In this document: one piece after another, positions 27,034-36,498 of the stretch
Numbering within the stretch: position 1 is the stretch's first letter
Layout of the letters: each line of letters opens with the position of its first letter
From: Streptomyces sp. SID13031
GTDB taxonomy: Bacteria > Actinomycetota > Actinomycetes > Propionibacteriales > Kribbellaceae
Direction of reading: 5' to 3'
DNA length: 64,000 bases
NCBI RefSeq assembly: GCF_010548305.1
Contig: NZ_JAAGLV010000010.1
Location: 124,001 to 188,000, forward strand
The notes under the pieces: generated by a model
Seen by the model: the letters and a program-made list of their open reading frames with translations, nothing else
Database searches by the model: none
Told to the model about the DNA's origin: nothing
Position numbers and translations under genes: made by a program

Positions 27034-29484
27034 GTGGCACATTCCAGAGCGCGCCGGCGCATCGTGGCGGCGGCGTTGCCGCTGGCCGTCATCGCGGCGA
27101 TGGCGGGGCTTCCCGGCACCGCGAACGCACTGTCGACCGACGTTGTCATCTCCGGTGTGTACGGCGGTGGCGGCAACAGCGGGGCGGTCTTCAAGAACGA
27201 CTACATCGAGCTCGCGAACCTGAGCGACAACCCGGTCAGCGTCGCGGGCTGGAGCGTTCAGTACGCGTCCGCCGCAGGTGTCGTCTTCCAGACGACCGCG
27301 CTGAGCGGCAGCATCCCGGCGCACGGCAAGTACCTGGTCCAGCAGGCCCAGGGCGCCGGTGGCACCGTCGCGCTGCCGACCCCGGATGCGACCGGCACGA
27401 TCCCGATGTCGGGTACTTCCGGCGTCGTCGCGCTGTCGACCAGCACGGTCCCGCTGGCCGGCTGCGGGACCGCCTGCTCGACCGCGCCGAATGTGAAGGA
27501 CCTGATCGGCTACGGCGCGACCGCGAACGTCGAGACGCTCGCGGCACCCGGGCTCAGCAACACCACGGCCGACGCGCGCTCCGGCGCGATGATCGACACC
27601 GACAACAACGCGGCCGACTTCAGCTCCGGCGTACCGAAGGCGACGAACACCGCCGGTACCACCGTGAGCGCCGGCGACGACCCGGGCGACCCCGGCGACC
27701 CGACGCCCGGCCCGATCCGCATCCACGACATCCAGGGCGCCGGCCGGATCTCCCCGATCGTCGGGCAGAACGTCACGAACGTCCCGGGCATCGTCACGGC
27801 GGTCCGGGTCACGGGCAGCGCGCGCGGGTACTGGATCCAGGACCCGACCGTCGACGCCGACCCGCTGACCAGTGAAGGCGTCTTCGTCTTCACGGGTACC
27901 ACCACCCCGGCGGTCGCGATCGGCGATTCCGTCGTGGCCTCCGGCCGGATCACCGAGTTCCGGCCGGCCACCGGGTCGCAGTCGCTCACCGAGATCGGCG
28001 GCACGGTCAAGACGATCAAGGTCAGCGGCGGCAACGCGCTGCCCACTCCGGTACCGGTCGCCTTCCCCGACGCGTACACGAAGACCGGCAGCCTGGAGGC
28101 CCAGCCGCTGGAGCCGAACAGCTACGTGCTGGACTGGCTCGAGGTGCACGAGGGCATGCGGGTCACCGTGGCCCAGGACACCCGCCTGGTCAGCCCGGTC
28201 AACACCGAGTTCGCCGAGCTCTGGGTGACGCTCAAGCCGAACCAGAACCCGACCCCGCGCGGCGGCACCGTCTACAAGTCGTATGACGACCAGAACAGCG
28301 GCCGGCTGATGATCCTGGCGCTGAACGGCGCCCCGGCCGCGAACGTCGGCTCGACGCTGGCTGCCGGTACCGCCGGCGTGGTCGACTACCAGTCGTTCGG
28401 CGGCTACGTGGTGCTGGCGACCCAGCTCGGCACGATCACCGAGGGCGGTCTGAAGAAGCAGAAGGTGCTCCCGCCGAAGAAGGCCGGTGACCTGTCCGTC
28501 GCCACCTACAACGTCGAGAACCTGGCCTTCACCAACCCGGCCTCCAAGTTCGCGAAGCTGGCCCAGGCCGTCGTCACCAACCTCGGCTCGCCGGACATCC
28601 TCGCGCTGGAGGAGATCCAGGACAACAACGGCGCCACCAACGACGGCACCGTCGTGGCCGACCAGACCATCGCGAAGTTCGTCGCGGCGATCCAGGCCGC
28701 TGGCGGACCGGCGTACGACTCGCGCTCGATCAACCCGAACAACGGCACCGACGGTGGCGAGCCGGGCGGCAACATCCGCCAGGTGTTCCTGTTCAACCCG
28801 GCCCGGACGACGTTCGTCGATCGTCCCGGTGGCGACGCCAACACGGCCGTCTCCGTGGTCCGCGCCCGGCCGACCAGCAACCAGGTCTCGCTGTCGGTCT
28901 CCCCGGGCCGGATCGACCCGGGCAGCGACGCCTGGGGTTCGAGCCGCAAGCCGCTCGTCGGCGAGTTCCTCTTCGACGGCAACAAGCAGCTGTTCGTGGT
29001 CGCCAACCACTTCAACTCCAAGGGTGGCGACTACCCGCTGAGCGCGGCCGTCCAGCCGCCGGTGCGGACGAGCGAGGTGCAGCGGCAGAAGCAGGCCACC
29101 GAGGTGAACGAGTTCATCCAGGACCTCAGCGTCAAGTCCGCCGGCCGCGCCCGCGCCATCGTGCTGGGCGACCTGAACGACTACCAGTTCAGCCCGTCCA
29201 TCCAGACGCTGACCGGCAACGGCACGGTGCTGAAGACGCTGATCGACACGCTGCCCGCCGACCAGCGGTACAGCTACGTCTTCGACGGCAACTCGCAGGT
29301 GCTCGACCACATCGCCATCAGCCCCGCGATCAAGGGCTACTCGTACGGCATCGTGCACATCAACGCGGAGTTCTCCGACCAGGCCAGCGACCATGATCCG
29401 CAGATCGTCCGCATCCTGACCGGCTGTGACACCGATCCGCTGCCGACCCGCTGCCTGCCGGGCAGCCCGGTGGTAGACCAGTAG
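27034..29484 (+). CDS. Secreted multidomain nuclease (ExeM/NucH-like)
   Basis: About 816 residues. GTG 27034 is preferred because GGGGGA lies 8 bases upstream; GTG 27019 is also in frame. A twin-Arg-containing signal region (SRARRRIVAAAL) and hydrophobic core end near residue 35. Domains in order are a lamin-tail domain (ISGVYGGGGNSGAVFKNDYI), a Pro/Gly linker, an OB-fold domain (IHDIQGAGRISPIVGQ), and a C-terminal endonuclease/exonuclease/phosphatase domain with SVATYNVENL, ILALEEIQD, NHFNSKGGD, VLGDLNDY and SDHDPQIV. Such proteins degrade extracellular DNA for nutrient recovery or biofilm turnover. The LysR gene starts 2 bases later. Confidence 0.88.
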   Translation: MAHSRARRRIVAAALPLAVIAAMAGLPGTANALSTDVVISGVYGGGGNSGAVFKNDYIELANLSDNPVSVAGWSVQYASAAGVVFQTTALSGSIPAHGKYLVQQAQGAGGTVALPTPDATGTIPMSGTSGVVALSTSTVPLAGCGTACSTAPNVKDLIGYGATANVETLAAPGLSNTTADARSGAMIDTDNNAADFSSGVPKATNTAGTTVSAGDDPGDPGDPTPGPIRIHDIQGAGRISPIVGQNVTNVPGIVTAVRVTGSARGYWIQDPTVDADPLTSEGVFVFTGTTTPAVAIGDSVVASGRITEFRPATGSQSLTEIGGTVKTIKVSGGNALPTPVPVAFPDAYTKTGSLEAQPLEPNSYVLDWLEVHEGMRVTVAQDTRLVSPVNTEFAELWVTLKPNQNPTPRGGTVYKSYDDQNSGRLMILALNGAPAANVGSTLAAGTAGVVDYQSFGGYVVLATQLGTITEGGLKKQKVLPPKKAGDLSVATYNVENLAFTNPASKFAKLAQAVVTNLGSPDILALEEIQDNNGATNDGTVVADQTIAKFVAAIQAAGGPAYDSRSINPNNGTDGGEPGGNIRQVFLFNPARTTFVDRPGGDANTAVSVVRARPTSNQVSLSVSPGRIDPGSDAWGSSRKPLVGEFLFDGNKQLFVVANHFNSKGGDYPLSAAVQPPVRTSEVQRQKQATEVNEFIQDLSVKSAGRARAIVLGDLNDYQFSPSIQTLTGNGTVLKTLIDTLPADQRYSYVFDGNSQVLDHIAISPAIKGYSYGIVHINAEFSDQASDHDPQIVRILTGCDTDPLPTRCLPGSPVVDQ

Positions 29485-29486
29485 GG

Positions 29487-30458
29487 ATGACCACCGACCT
29501 CGACCCCAGACGGCTGCTGATCTTTCGTGAGGTAGCCCGTCTGGGGTCGTTGTCCGCCGCGGCGACCGCGCTCGGCTGGACCCAGCCCGCCGTCGGGCAG
29601 CACATGCAACGACTCGAGCGAGACGTCGGCATCCCGCTGATGCTTCGCTCGGTCCGCGGCATCACCCTCACCGAAGCCGGTACCGCGCTACTGGCACACG
29701 CCGACGCCCTGTCCGCCCGCCTGACAGTCGCCGAAGCAGAACTCCAGGCCTTCGCCTCGATGGAACTCGGCACGCTGTCCCTGGCAGCCTTCCCCTCCGG
29801 CGCAGCCACCCTGGTACCGCCTGCGCTGGCGAAACTGCAGTCCCGCGCGCCTGCGCTCGAAGTACGGCTGACCGAAGCCGAACCACCCGAAGCCCGCGCG
29901 CTGGTAGCGGCCGGGGACGCAGACCTGGCCCTGGTCTTCGAGCACGCTCCCCGATCGGGTGCCCCCCGCCCCCGCCCTGCTACCCAGCAGCGGGGAGCTG
30001 TGGAAGAAGGCGATCTGCTCTTGCTGCCGTTGCTTGAGGATCCCTTGCTGGCAGTGCTGCCCGCCGGTCACCGGCTGGCGGGCCGGGCGCGGCCGATCGC
30101 CCTCGGTGATCTCGCCGGGGAGCGATGGGTTGCGGGGTGTCCGCGCTGTGAGGAGAACTTGCTTGTCACGACGGAGGCCGCTGGGTTTGTGCCGGATGTG
30201 CGGCATCGGACTGATGACTACGTGGTGGCTCAGCGGTTGGTGGCTGAAGGGCTTGCTGTGACGTTGCTCCCTGGGCTTGCGTTGCTTGCGGCGCCGGGGA
30301 AGGGCGTGGCTGTGCAGGCTGTGCGGACCTCGCCGAAGCGGCAGGTGTTCGTGTTGTTGCGGGCGGAGATGATGCAGAGCGCGGCGGTCGTCGCGACCGC
30401 CGAGGCGCTGCGTACGGTGGCCGATCGGACCGCCAAGCGACTGGTCTCCTTGTCGTAG
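29487..30458 (+). CDS. LysR-family transcriptional regulator
   Basis: A 323-residue regulator: N-terminal winged helix-turn-helix (residues 8-67; GSLSAAATALGWTQPAVGQH then RLERDVGIPLMLRSVRG) and a periplasmic-binding-protein-like effector domain (about 95-310). The effector domain has a CPRC pair (WVAGCPRCEENL) that could bind metal or respond to redox, although this motif recurs in actinobacterial relatives. It is placed 2 bases after the nuclease stop with little space for a ribosome site, suggesting translational coupling. A 12-bp inverted repeat lies within its first codons. Its targets are unknown; the nuclease or the class V enzyme are candidates by position. Confidence 0.87.
   Translation: MTTDLDPRRLLIFREVARLGSLSAAATALGWTQPAVGQHMQRLERDVGIPLMLRSVRGITLTEAGTALLAHADALSARLTVAEAELQAFASMELGTLSLAAFPSGAATLVPPALAKLQSRAPALEVRLTEAEPPEARALVAAGDADLALVFEHAPRSGAPRPRPATQQRGAVEEGDLLLLPLLEDPLLAVLPAGHRLAGRARPIALGDLAGERWVAGCPRCEENLLVTTEAAGFVPDVRHRTDDYVVAQRLVAEGLAVTLLPGLALLAAPGKGVAVQAVRTSPKRQVFVLLRAEMMQSAAVVATAEALRTVADRTAKRLVSLS
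29502..29548 (+). repeat. 12-bp perfect inverted repeat inside the 5' end of the LysR gene
   Basis: GACCCCAGACGG (29502-29513) and CCGTCTGGGGTC (29537-29548) are exact reverse complements with a 23-base loop. In RNA this would form a stable stem directly after the nuclease stop and the LysR start codon, and could work as an attenuator. Confidence 0.55.
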
Positions 30459-30467
30459 GGTCGGGGC

Positions 30468-31115
30468 GTGACCGGACCTGGATTGGTGATCTTCGACAAC
30501 GACGGTGTGCTGGTGGATTCGGAGCGGCTGGCGAACGGCATCCTGGCCGAGCTGCTGACCGAGGCGGGATTGCCCTACACCTTGGAGGAGGCCGTCCGGG
30601 ACTACATGGGCGGCAGCATGGTCTCGATGCGGCAGAAGGCCGAGGCCAAGCTCGGGTCACCGTTGCCCGCGGATCTCGAGGACCGGTACCACGAACGGCT
30701 TTTCGCCGGGTTCGCCCACCTGCAACCGGTTCCCGGCGTCCGGGAGGTGCTGGATCGGCTCGACGCGGAGGGCATCACCTACTGCCTGGCCTCGTCGGGC
30801 ACGCACCGGCGGATCCACACCGCGTTGACCACGGTCGGTTTCTGGGACCGGTTCGAGGGCCGGATCTTCAGCTCGGAGGACGTCGAGCACGGCAAACCGG
30901 CGCCCGACCTGTTCCTGCACGCGGCGAGCACACTGGGCGTGAAGCCGGCCGACTGCGTGGTCGTCGAGGACAGCCCGCTCGGCGTCGCGGCCGCCAACGC
31001 GGCCGGGATGAGGGTCTTCGGCTTCGCCGCCATGACCGACCCCGCCAAACTGGCCACCGCGACCGAGGTTTTCCACAACATGACGGCCCTGCCCGAGATC
31101 ATCTTCCAGGCCTGA
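30468..31115 (+). CDS. HAD-superfamily hydrolase (beta-phosphoglucomutase/phosphatase-like)
   Basis: A 215-residue HAD protein of subfamily I with an alpha-helical cap. Motif I is FDNDGVLVDSE (note DND rather than DxD with a third small residue), motif II the Ser in CLASSGTHRR, motif III the Lys in EHGKPAPDLF, and motif IV VVEDSPLGV. These proteins act on sugar phosphates or phosphorylated small molecules. GTG 30468 is the only start near the LysR end. It lies 15 bases before the alr gene, but a shared transcript is not certain. Substrate unknown. Confidence 0.85.
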   Translation: MTGPGLVIFDNDGVLVDSERLANGILAELLTEAGLPYTLEEAVRDYMGGSMVSMRQKAEAKLGSPLPADLEDRYHERLFAGFAHLQPVPGVREVLDRLDAEGITYCLASSGTHRRIHTALTTVGFWDRFEGRIFSSEDVEHGKPAPDLFLHAASTLGVKPADCVVVEDSPLGVAAANAAGMRVFGFAAMTDPAKLATATEVFHNMTALPEIIFQA

Positions 31116-31130
31116 GACACTGGAGGGGCT

Positions 31131-32279
31131 ATGTCAGAGCCTCAAGCCCCCTCCAATGTTCGCGCCGAAGCGGTCGTAGACCTCGGCGCGATCCGCCACA
31201 ACGTGGCCACGCTGCGTGCGCGCGTGGGTACCGCGCAGCTGATGACCGTCGTCAAGGCCGATGCGTACGGGCACGGGATGATCCCGGTCGCCCGGGCCGC
31301 GCGGGAGGCCGGCGCGGACTGGATCGGCGCCGCCGTGCTCGACGAGGCGCTCGCGCTGCGCGAGTCCGGTGACACCGGACCGATCTTCTGCTGGCTGACC
31401 ACGCCGGGGGAGCCGCTCGAGCGGGCCATTGCCGCGGGCATCGACCTGTCCGCGTCCGCGCCCTGGGAGATCGCCGAGCTCGCCGCCGGCGTCGAGGACC
31501 GGCCGGCCCGGGTGCACCTGAAGATCGACACCGGTATGAGCCGCGGCGGCGCAGTACCGGAGGAGTGGCCGGCCCTGATCCGGGCCGCGCTCGCCGAGGT
31601 CAAGGCCGGGCGGATCGAGATCGCCGGCATCTGGTCGCACCTGGCGTCGTCGGACGAGCCGAAGAACCCGGTCAACGAGGCTCAGCTGGCGACCTTCACG
31701 ATGGCCGTCGAGGTGGCCGAGGGCTTCGGGATCGACCCGGGCCTGCGCCATCTGGCGAACTCGGGTGCCACGCTCGCGCTGCCGGAGACTCATTTCGACC
31801 TGGTGCGGCCGGGCATCGCGACGTACGGGCTGTCTCCGTTCGGGCACGCGCTGCCCGCCGATGAGCTGGGACTGCGGCCGGCGATGACGCTGCGGGCCCG
31901 GTTCGCGATGGTGAAGCGGGTGCCGGCCGGCGCCGGCGTCTCGTACGGGCTGACCTGGACCGCGCCGCGGCCGTCGACGCTCGGACTGGTCCCGGTCGGG
32001 TACGGCGACGGGCTGCCGCGGCACGCTTCGAACAATGCGCCCGTGCAGGTCGCGGGGCGGCGACGTAGCATCGTCGGCCGGATCTGCATGGATCAGTGCG
32101 TGGTCAATCTCGAGGACGACCAGGTGGCGGCCGGCGACGAAGTCGTACTTTTCGGGCCGGGTACCGACGGGGAGCCGACCGCGGACGACTGGGCGGACGC
32201 GGCAGGAACCATCAACTACGAGATCGTCACCCGGCTGGGCTCCCGCATCCCCCGCCGGTACGTCGACAGCGGGAGGTGA
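31131..32279 (+). CDS. alr: Alanine racemase
   Basis: A 382-residue PLP enzyme producing D-alanine for peptidoglycan. The PLP lysine is in VVKADAYGHG near residue 40, and the catalytic Tyr lies in GVSYGLTW of the C-terminal beta domain. HLKIDTGMSRGG, LANSGATLAL, VRPGIATYGLSP and GRICMDQCVV are family signatures. GGAGGGG stands 2-8 bases before the ATG. It opens an operon with the t6A genes, as in many actinomycetes. Confidence 0.96.
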   Translation: MSEPQAPSNVRAEAVVDLGAIRHNVATLRARVGTAQLMTVVKADAYGHGMIPVARAAREAGADWIGAAVLDEALALRESGDTGPIFCWLTTPGEPLERAIAAGIDLSASAPWEIAELAAGVEDRPARVHLKIDTGMSRGGAVPEEWPALIRAALAEVKAGRIEIAGIWSHLASSDEPKNPVNEAQLATFTMAVEVAEGFGIDPGLRHLANSGATLALPETHFDLVRPGIATYGLSPFGHALPADELGLRPAMTLRARFAMVKRVPAGAGVSYGLTWTAPRPSTLGLVPVGYGDGLPRHASNNAPVQVAGRRRSIVGRICMDQCVVNLEDDQVAAGDEVVLFGPGTDGEPTADDWADAAGTINYEIVTRLGSRIPRRYVDSGR

Positions 32280-32284
32280 CCGGG

Positions 32285-33400
32285 ATGGCGAATGTAGGAC
32301 GCACCGCCGGTCTGATCGGCGCCGCGGTCGGTGTGCTCGCCGCGGGTGCCGCCGCCGGCGTGGCCGTCGAGCGGCAGGTGATCGGGCGCCGGTCGGGCCA
32401 GCGTGCGCAGCTCGAGGCCGAGCCGTTCGGGTCGCTGCGTGGCAAGCCTTATGTCTTCACCGCCGATGACGGCGTCGAGCTGTACGTCGAGGTCGACGAG
32501 CTCAAGCGTTCGCGCCGGGTGGAGCCGCCGAAGCGCCGGCTGGGCCGCAAGGTGGTGAGGCCGCCGGAGGACCTGACGCTGATCTTCCTGCACGGCTACG
32601 GGCTGAACATGGACTGCTGGCACTTCGAGCGCCGCGACCTGGCCGGGATCGGCAAGATGGTCTTCTACGACCAGCGTTCGCACGGGCGGTCCGGGCGGTC
32701 GCCGAAGGAGAACGTCAGCATCGACCAGCTCGGGCGCGACCTGTCCGGGATCCTGGAGGAGTTCGCGCCGACCGGGCCGGTCATCTTGATCGGGCACTCG
32801 ATGGGCGGGATGTCGATCATGGCGCTGGCCGGTGAGCGTCCCGAGCTGTTCGGCGACCGGGTGATCGGGGTCGGGCTGTGCTCGACCAGCGCGGGCGGGC
32901 TGGACAACGTCCCGATCCTCTTCCCGGGGCCGGTCGGCAGGCTGGCCCGGGCGCTGGCGACACCGACGGTCGCGGCGCTGGCCCGGATCCCGGACGTGGT
33001 CGAGCGGAGCCGGAAGGCGGGGACGGACATCAGCTACCTGCTGACCCGGAAGTACTCGTTCGGTTCGGAGGTACCGCCGGCCTACACCGAGTTCGTCAAC
33101 GAGATGATCGCCGCGACGCCGATCTCGGTGATCGCGGAGTTCTACCCGATCTTCGCGCTGCACGACAAGTACGACTCGCTGGAGCCGTTGCAGAAGGTCG
33201 AGTGCGTGGTGATCGGCGGCGACAACGACCATCTGACGCCGTTCGAGCACTCGGAGGAGATCGTCCGGCACGTGCCGGGAGCGGAGCTGGTCGAGGTACC
33301 GAACTGCGGTCATCTCGGCCTGGTCGAGCACCATCGTGAGTTCACCGCGGCCCTGCTCGGGATGATCGAGCGGGCCGAACTAGCCCTGGGACAGACATGA
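32285..33400 (+). CDS. Membrane-anchored alpha/beta hydrolase
   Basis: A 371-residue protein starting 5 bases after alr. A hydrophobic Ala/Gly-rich segment (residues 7-27) suggests an N-terminal anchor. The fold is shown by LIFLHGYGLNMDCW (oxyanion region), the elbow GHSMGG (Ser), GGDNDHLTPFEHSEEI (Asp) and NCGHLGLVEH (His). It resembles lipases/esterases conserved between alr and tsaE in actinobacteria. It may act on lipids or cell-envelope esters; the natural substrate is unknown. Its stop overlaps the next start (ATGA). Confidence 0.82.
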   Translation: MANVGRTAGLIGAAVGVLAAGAAAGVAVERQVIGRRSGQRAQLEAEPFGSLRGKPYVFTADDGVELYVEVDELKRSRRVEPPKRRLGRKVVRPPEDLTLIFLHGYGLNMDCWHFERRDLAGIGKMVFYDQRSHGRSGRSPKENVSIDQLGRDLSGILEEFAPTGPVILIGHSMGGMSIMALAGERPELFGDRVIGVGLCSTSAGGLDNVPILFPGPVGRLARALATPTVAALARIPDVVERSRKAGTDISYLLTRKYSFGSEVPPAYTEFVNEMIAATPISVIAEFYPIFALHDKYDSLEPLQKVECVVIGGDNDHLTPFEHSEEIVRHVPGAELVEVPNCGHLGLVEHHREFTAALLGMIERAELALGQT

Positions 33401-34323
33401 CCGATCTGCACGTGGTGGACGCGACCGCGGAGCACGTGGACGAGATCGTCGCGGTGATCCACCACGCCTTCGCCGCCCGCCGCACCCTCGACCCGCCCTC
33501 CACCGCCTTGTCCGAGAACGCGACGACGGTGGGCGAGGCGGTCGCGACGTACGGCGGTTTGCTGGTGCGCATCGACGGCGAACCGGCCGGGGCGATGCTG
33601 TACGAGGTCTCTGGTGACGTCCTCGGGCTGCGGCGGGTGTCGGTGGATCCACGCTTCCAGGGGCGTGGAGTGGCGTCGGCGCTGGTCGGGTGCGCGGAGG
33701 ATGCGGCGCGGGCGCGTGGGTTGCGGCGGGTGCGGCTGATCGCCCGGGTCGAGTTGCCTGACACGGTGGAGTTCTGGCGGCGGCGTGGGTATTCGGTGGT
33801 CGCGCGCGAAGAGCAGAACTTGATCTACGCGAAGGCGATGCCGATCACGCTGACCGTTCCGACCGCCGACGACATGCGTGCGGCGGCCGAAGAGCTGGCC
33901 GGCCAGTTGCGCGCGGGCGACGTACTGGTCCTGTCCGGCGACCTGGGTGCAGGCAAAACCACCTTTACCCAAGGCCTGGGCGCCGGCCTCAAGGTCCGCG
34001 GCGACATCACCTCCCCAACCTTCGTGATCTCCCGCGTACATCCTTCTTTGTCTGGCGGCCCTGCCCTCGTCCACGTAGACGCCTACCGCCTGGGCGGATT
34101 CGCCGAACTCGACGACCTCGACCTGGACGCCAGCCTCGACGAAGCAGTAACAGTCGTCGAATGGGGCCAAGGCCTCGCCGAGGCCCTCGCCCCCGACCGC
34201 CTAGACATAGTCGTCACCCGAGGCGACAACGACACCGACGAAACCCGCTCCCTCCGCATCACCCCCGCCGGCCCCCGCTGGGCCGAAACCGGAGTCCATC
34301 TCTCTGTCCTGGAGAAGGGCTGA
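33397..34323 (+). CDS. tsaE: GNAT acetyltransferase fused to TsaE, t6A-synthesis ATPase
   Basis: A 308-residue two-domain protein. Residues 1-148 form a GNAT domain with the acetyl-CoA loop DPRFQGRGVASAL. Residues 150-308 form TsaE, with Walker A SGDLGAGKTTFTQGL, TSPTFVISR, VHVDAYRL and VVEWGQGLAE. TsaE is the ATPase that regulates the TsaB-TsaD complex attaching threonylcarbamoyl to A37 of tRNAs that read ANN codons. A TsaE alone is about 150 residues; the N-terminal GNAT is an addition that I recall in some actinobacteria. tsaB follows 3 bases later. Confidence 0.9.
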   Translation: MTDLHVVDATAEHVDEIVAVIHHAFAARRTLDPPSTALSENATTVGEAVATYGGLLVRIDGEPAGAMLYEVSGDVLGLRRVSVDPRFQGRGVASALVGCAEDAARARGLRRVRLIARVELPDTVEFWRRRGYSVVAREEQNLIYAKAMPITLTVPTADDMRAAAEELAGQLRAGDVLVLSGDLGAGKTTFTQGLGAGLKVRGDITSPTFVISRVHPSLSGGPALVHVDAYRLGGFAELDDLDLDASLDEAVTVVEWGQGLAEALAPDRLDIVVTRGDNDTDETRSLRITPAGPRWAETGVHLSVLEKG

Positions 34324-34326
34324 TCA

Positions 34327-34995
34327 ATGCTGCTTGCTTTTGATACTTCGAGTGCTGCTGTGACTGTTGCCTTGGCCGACCCGGTGACGGGTGCGACTGT
34401 CGCTTCCTCTTCCACTGTTGACGCTTTGCGGCATGGGGAGTTGTTGGCTCCTGCGATTGTCGAGGCGTTGGCTGTTGCTGGGTGTTCGCCTCGGGAGTTG
34501 ACGAAGATTGCTGTGGGGGTTGGGCCGGGGCCGTTCACCGGGTTGCGGGTTGGGCTGGTGACTGCGCGGACCATGGGTGAGGTGCTGGGGATCGAGGTTG
34601 CCGGGGTTTGCAGCCTGGATGTTTTGGCGCGGCAGTCGTCGTTGCAGTTGCCGGTGGCTGTGGCTACCGATGCTCGGCGCAAGGAGATCTACTGGGCCTT
34701 GTACGACGGGCCTGCGGCTGACGGGAGTCGGCGGCGGCTCGAAGGGCCTGCGGTGGACAAGCCGGCTGCGGTCGCGCATGTGCTCGCCGGGTTACCGGTG
34801 ATCGGGCGAGGGGCTGTCTTGTACGGCGAGGTGCTCGGACTCGAGACGAGCGACGTGATCGAGTACCCGGCGGCCGAAGTACTGGCTCTCGGAGTGGCGA
34901 CCGGGACGTTGCCGGTCGTCGCGCCGGATCCGCTCTACTTGCGCCGCCCCGACGTCACGATGTCCGCCGGACCCAAGAGCGTGCTGCCGAAGTGA
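34327..34995 (+). CDS. tsaB: tRNA threonylcarbamoyladenosine biosynthesis protein TsaB
   Basis: A 222-residue ASKHA-fold protein, the inactive partner of TsaD in t6A formation. It has LLAFDTSSAAVTVAL at the start, then KIAVGVGPGPFTGLRVGL, the dimerisation segment of TsaB, and VATDARRKEIYWALYD. The first 300 bases use more T-ending codons than neighbouring genes (for example GCT, GTT, TCT runs), an oddity in this GC-rich region. Its stop overlaps the GTG of rimI. Confidence 0.94.
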   Translation: MLLAFDTSSAAVTVALADPVTGATVASSSTVDALRHGELLAPAIVEALAVAGCSPRELTKIAVGVGPGPFTGLRVGLVTARTMGEVLGIEVAGVCSLDVLARQSSLQLPVAVATDARRKEIYWALYDGPAADGSRRRLEGPAVDKPAAVAHVLAGLPVIGRGAVLYGEVLGLETSDVIEYPAAEVLALGVATGTLPVVAPDPLYLRRPDVTMSAGPKSVLPK

Positions 34996-35450
34996 GACCT
35001 GCTGTCCGCCCGGCCGTCGCGACTGACCTGGACGCTCTCGTGGCGCTGGATCAGGTCTGCTTCGGCGACTCCGCGTGGAGTGCTGAGTCGTGGGGTGAGG
35101 AGTTCGCCCGGCTTGCCGACGATCGCGTGGTGCTCGTGGCGGACGAAGGGGTTGCGGTCGGGTACGTCGTACTGCTGGTTCCGCCCGATAGCGAGGACCC
35201 GGTTGATTTGCTGCGGATCGCGGTCAGCCCGGCGGAGCGGCGTACCGGGATCGGTGGGCAGTTGATGACGGCGGCGTTGCGGCACTGCGCGGGCCGTACC
35301 GTCTTGCTGGAAGTTGCTGCGGGCAACGAGTCGGCCGGAGCGTTGTACAGCGGCTTCGGCTTCGAGGAGATCAGCCGGCGGCGCGGGTACTACGCCGGTG
35401 GCGAGGATGCGGTGATCATGCGCCGGCAGGAGGAGAAGGTTGATGAGTGA
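34992..35450 (+). CDS. rimI: Ribosomal protein S18-alanine N-acetyltransferase-like GNAT enzyme
   Basis: A 152-residue GNAT protein beginning at GTG 34992 within the tsaB stop. The acetyl-CoA loop is [35 protein letters not shown] is the C-terminal half characteristic of RimI, followed by [14 protein letters not shown]. RimI acetylates the N-terminal Ala of ribosomal protein S18, and the gene is usually found between tsaB and tsaD as here. It overlaps tsaD by 8 bases. Confidence 0.9.
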   Translation: MRPAVRPAVATDLDALVALDQVCFGDSAWSAESWGEEFARLADDRVVLVADEGVAVGYVVLLVPPDSEDPVDLLRIAVSPAERRTGIGGQLMTAALRHCAGRTVLLEVAAGNESAGALYSGFGFEEISRRRGYYAGGEDAVIMRRQEEKVDE

Positions 35451-36498
35451 GAACGAGCCCCTGATCCTCGGGATCGAGACGTCGTGCGACGAGACCGGGG
35501 TCGGCATCGTCCGCGGGCAGACGCTGCTCGCCGACGCGATCGCCTCCAGCGTGGCGGAGCATGCGCGGTTCGGCGGCGTCGTACCGGAGGTCGCCAGTCG
35601 CGCGCACCTCGAGGCGATGGTGCCGACGATCCGCCGCGCCTGCGAGACCGCGGGGATCAAGCCGACCGACGTCGACGCGATCGCCGTGACCAGCGGCCCC
35701 GGCCTGGCCGGCGCGCTGCTCGTCGGCGTCGCGGCCGCGAAGGGTCTCGCACTCTCGCTCGAGAAACCGTTGTACGGCGTGAACCACCTCGCCGCGCACG
35801 TCGCCGTCGACACCCTCGAACACGGTGACATCCCCAAGGGCGCGATCGCGATGCTCGTCTCCGGCGGCCACTCGTCGCTGCTCGCCGTCGAGGACATCAC
35901 CGTCGGCGTCGAGCCGATGGGTGCGACCATCGACGACGCGGCCGGCGAGGCCTTCGACAAGGTCGCGCGGGTGCTCGGACTGCCGTTCCCCGGAGGTCCA
36001 TATATCGACAAGGCGGCACAGGACGGTGGGGACGCCCTGTATGTGAAGTTTCCGCGCGGGTTGACCGGCCGGCGGGATCTGGAGCAGCATCGCTTCGACT
36101 TCTCCTTCTCGGGGCTCAAGACCGCCGTTGCCCGGTGGGTCGAGGCGAAGCGGCGCGACGGTGAGGATGTCCCGATCAACCACGTCGCCGCGGCCTTCCA
36201 GGAGGCCGTCTGCGATGTGCTGACGCGCAAGGCGATCGACGCCTGCAAGGACCGCGGGTACGAGCACCTGCTGATCGGCGGCGGCGTCGCGGCGAACTCG
36301 CGCCTGCGGGCGATGGCCGAGGAGCGGTGCACGGCGGCCGGGATCGCGGTACGGGTGCCGCGGCCGGGGTTGTGCACGGACAACGGCGCGATGGTGGCGG
36401 CGCTCGGTTCGGAGCTCGTCCGGGCCGGCAAGGCGCCGTCGCCGTTGGGGTTGCCGGCCGATTCGTCGATGCCGATCACGACGGTGCTGAACTCATGA
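35443..36498 (+). CDS. tsaD: tRNA N6-adenosine threonylcarbamoyltransferase TsaD
   Basis: A 351-residue enzyme that attaches threonylcarbamoyl to A37 of tRNA together with TsaB and TsaE. The iron-binding His pair is in [12 protein letters not shown]; other motifs are [33 protein letters not shown] and [14 protein letters not shown] 35443 is chosen over the TTG just before it; AGGAGAAGG stands a few bases upstream inside rimI. The stop overlaps the next ATG (ATGA). Confidence 0.96.
   Translation: MSENEPLILGIETSCDETGVGIVRGQTLLADAIASSVAEHARFGGVVPEVASRAHLEAMVPTIRRACETAGIKPTDVDAIAVTSGPGLAGALLVGVAAAKGLALSLEKPLYGVNHLAAHVAVDTLEHGDIPKGAIAMLVSGGHSSLLAVEDITVGVEPMGATIDDAAGEAFDKVARVLGLPFPGGPYIDKAAQDGGDALYVKFPRGLTGRRDLEQHRFDFSFSGLKTAVARWVEAKRRDGEDVPINHVAAAFQEAVCDVLTRKAIDACKDRGYEHLLIGGGVAANSRLRAMAEERCTAAGIAVRVPRPGLCTDNGAMVAALGSELVRAGKAPSPLGLPADSSMPITTVLNS

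Noticed and set aside
27004-29394. 796-codon minus-strand ORF opposite the nuclease
   Set aside because: Asp/Val/Arg/Gly-rich mirror of the nuclease frame with no motif.
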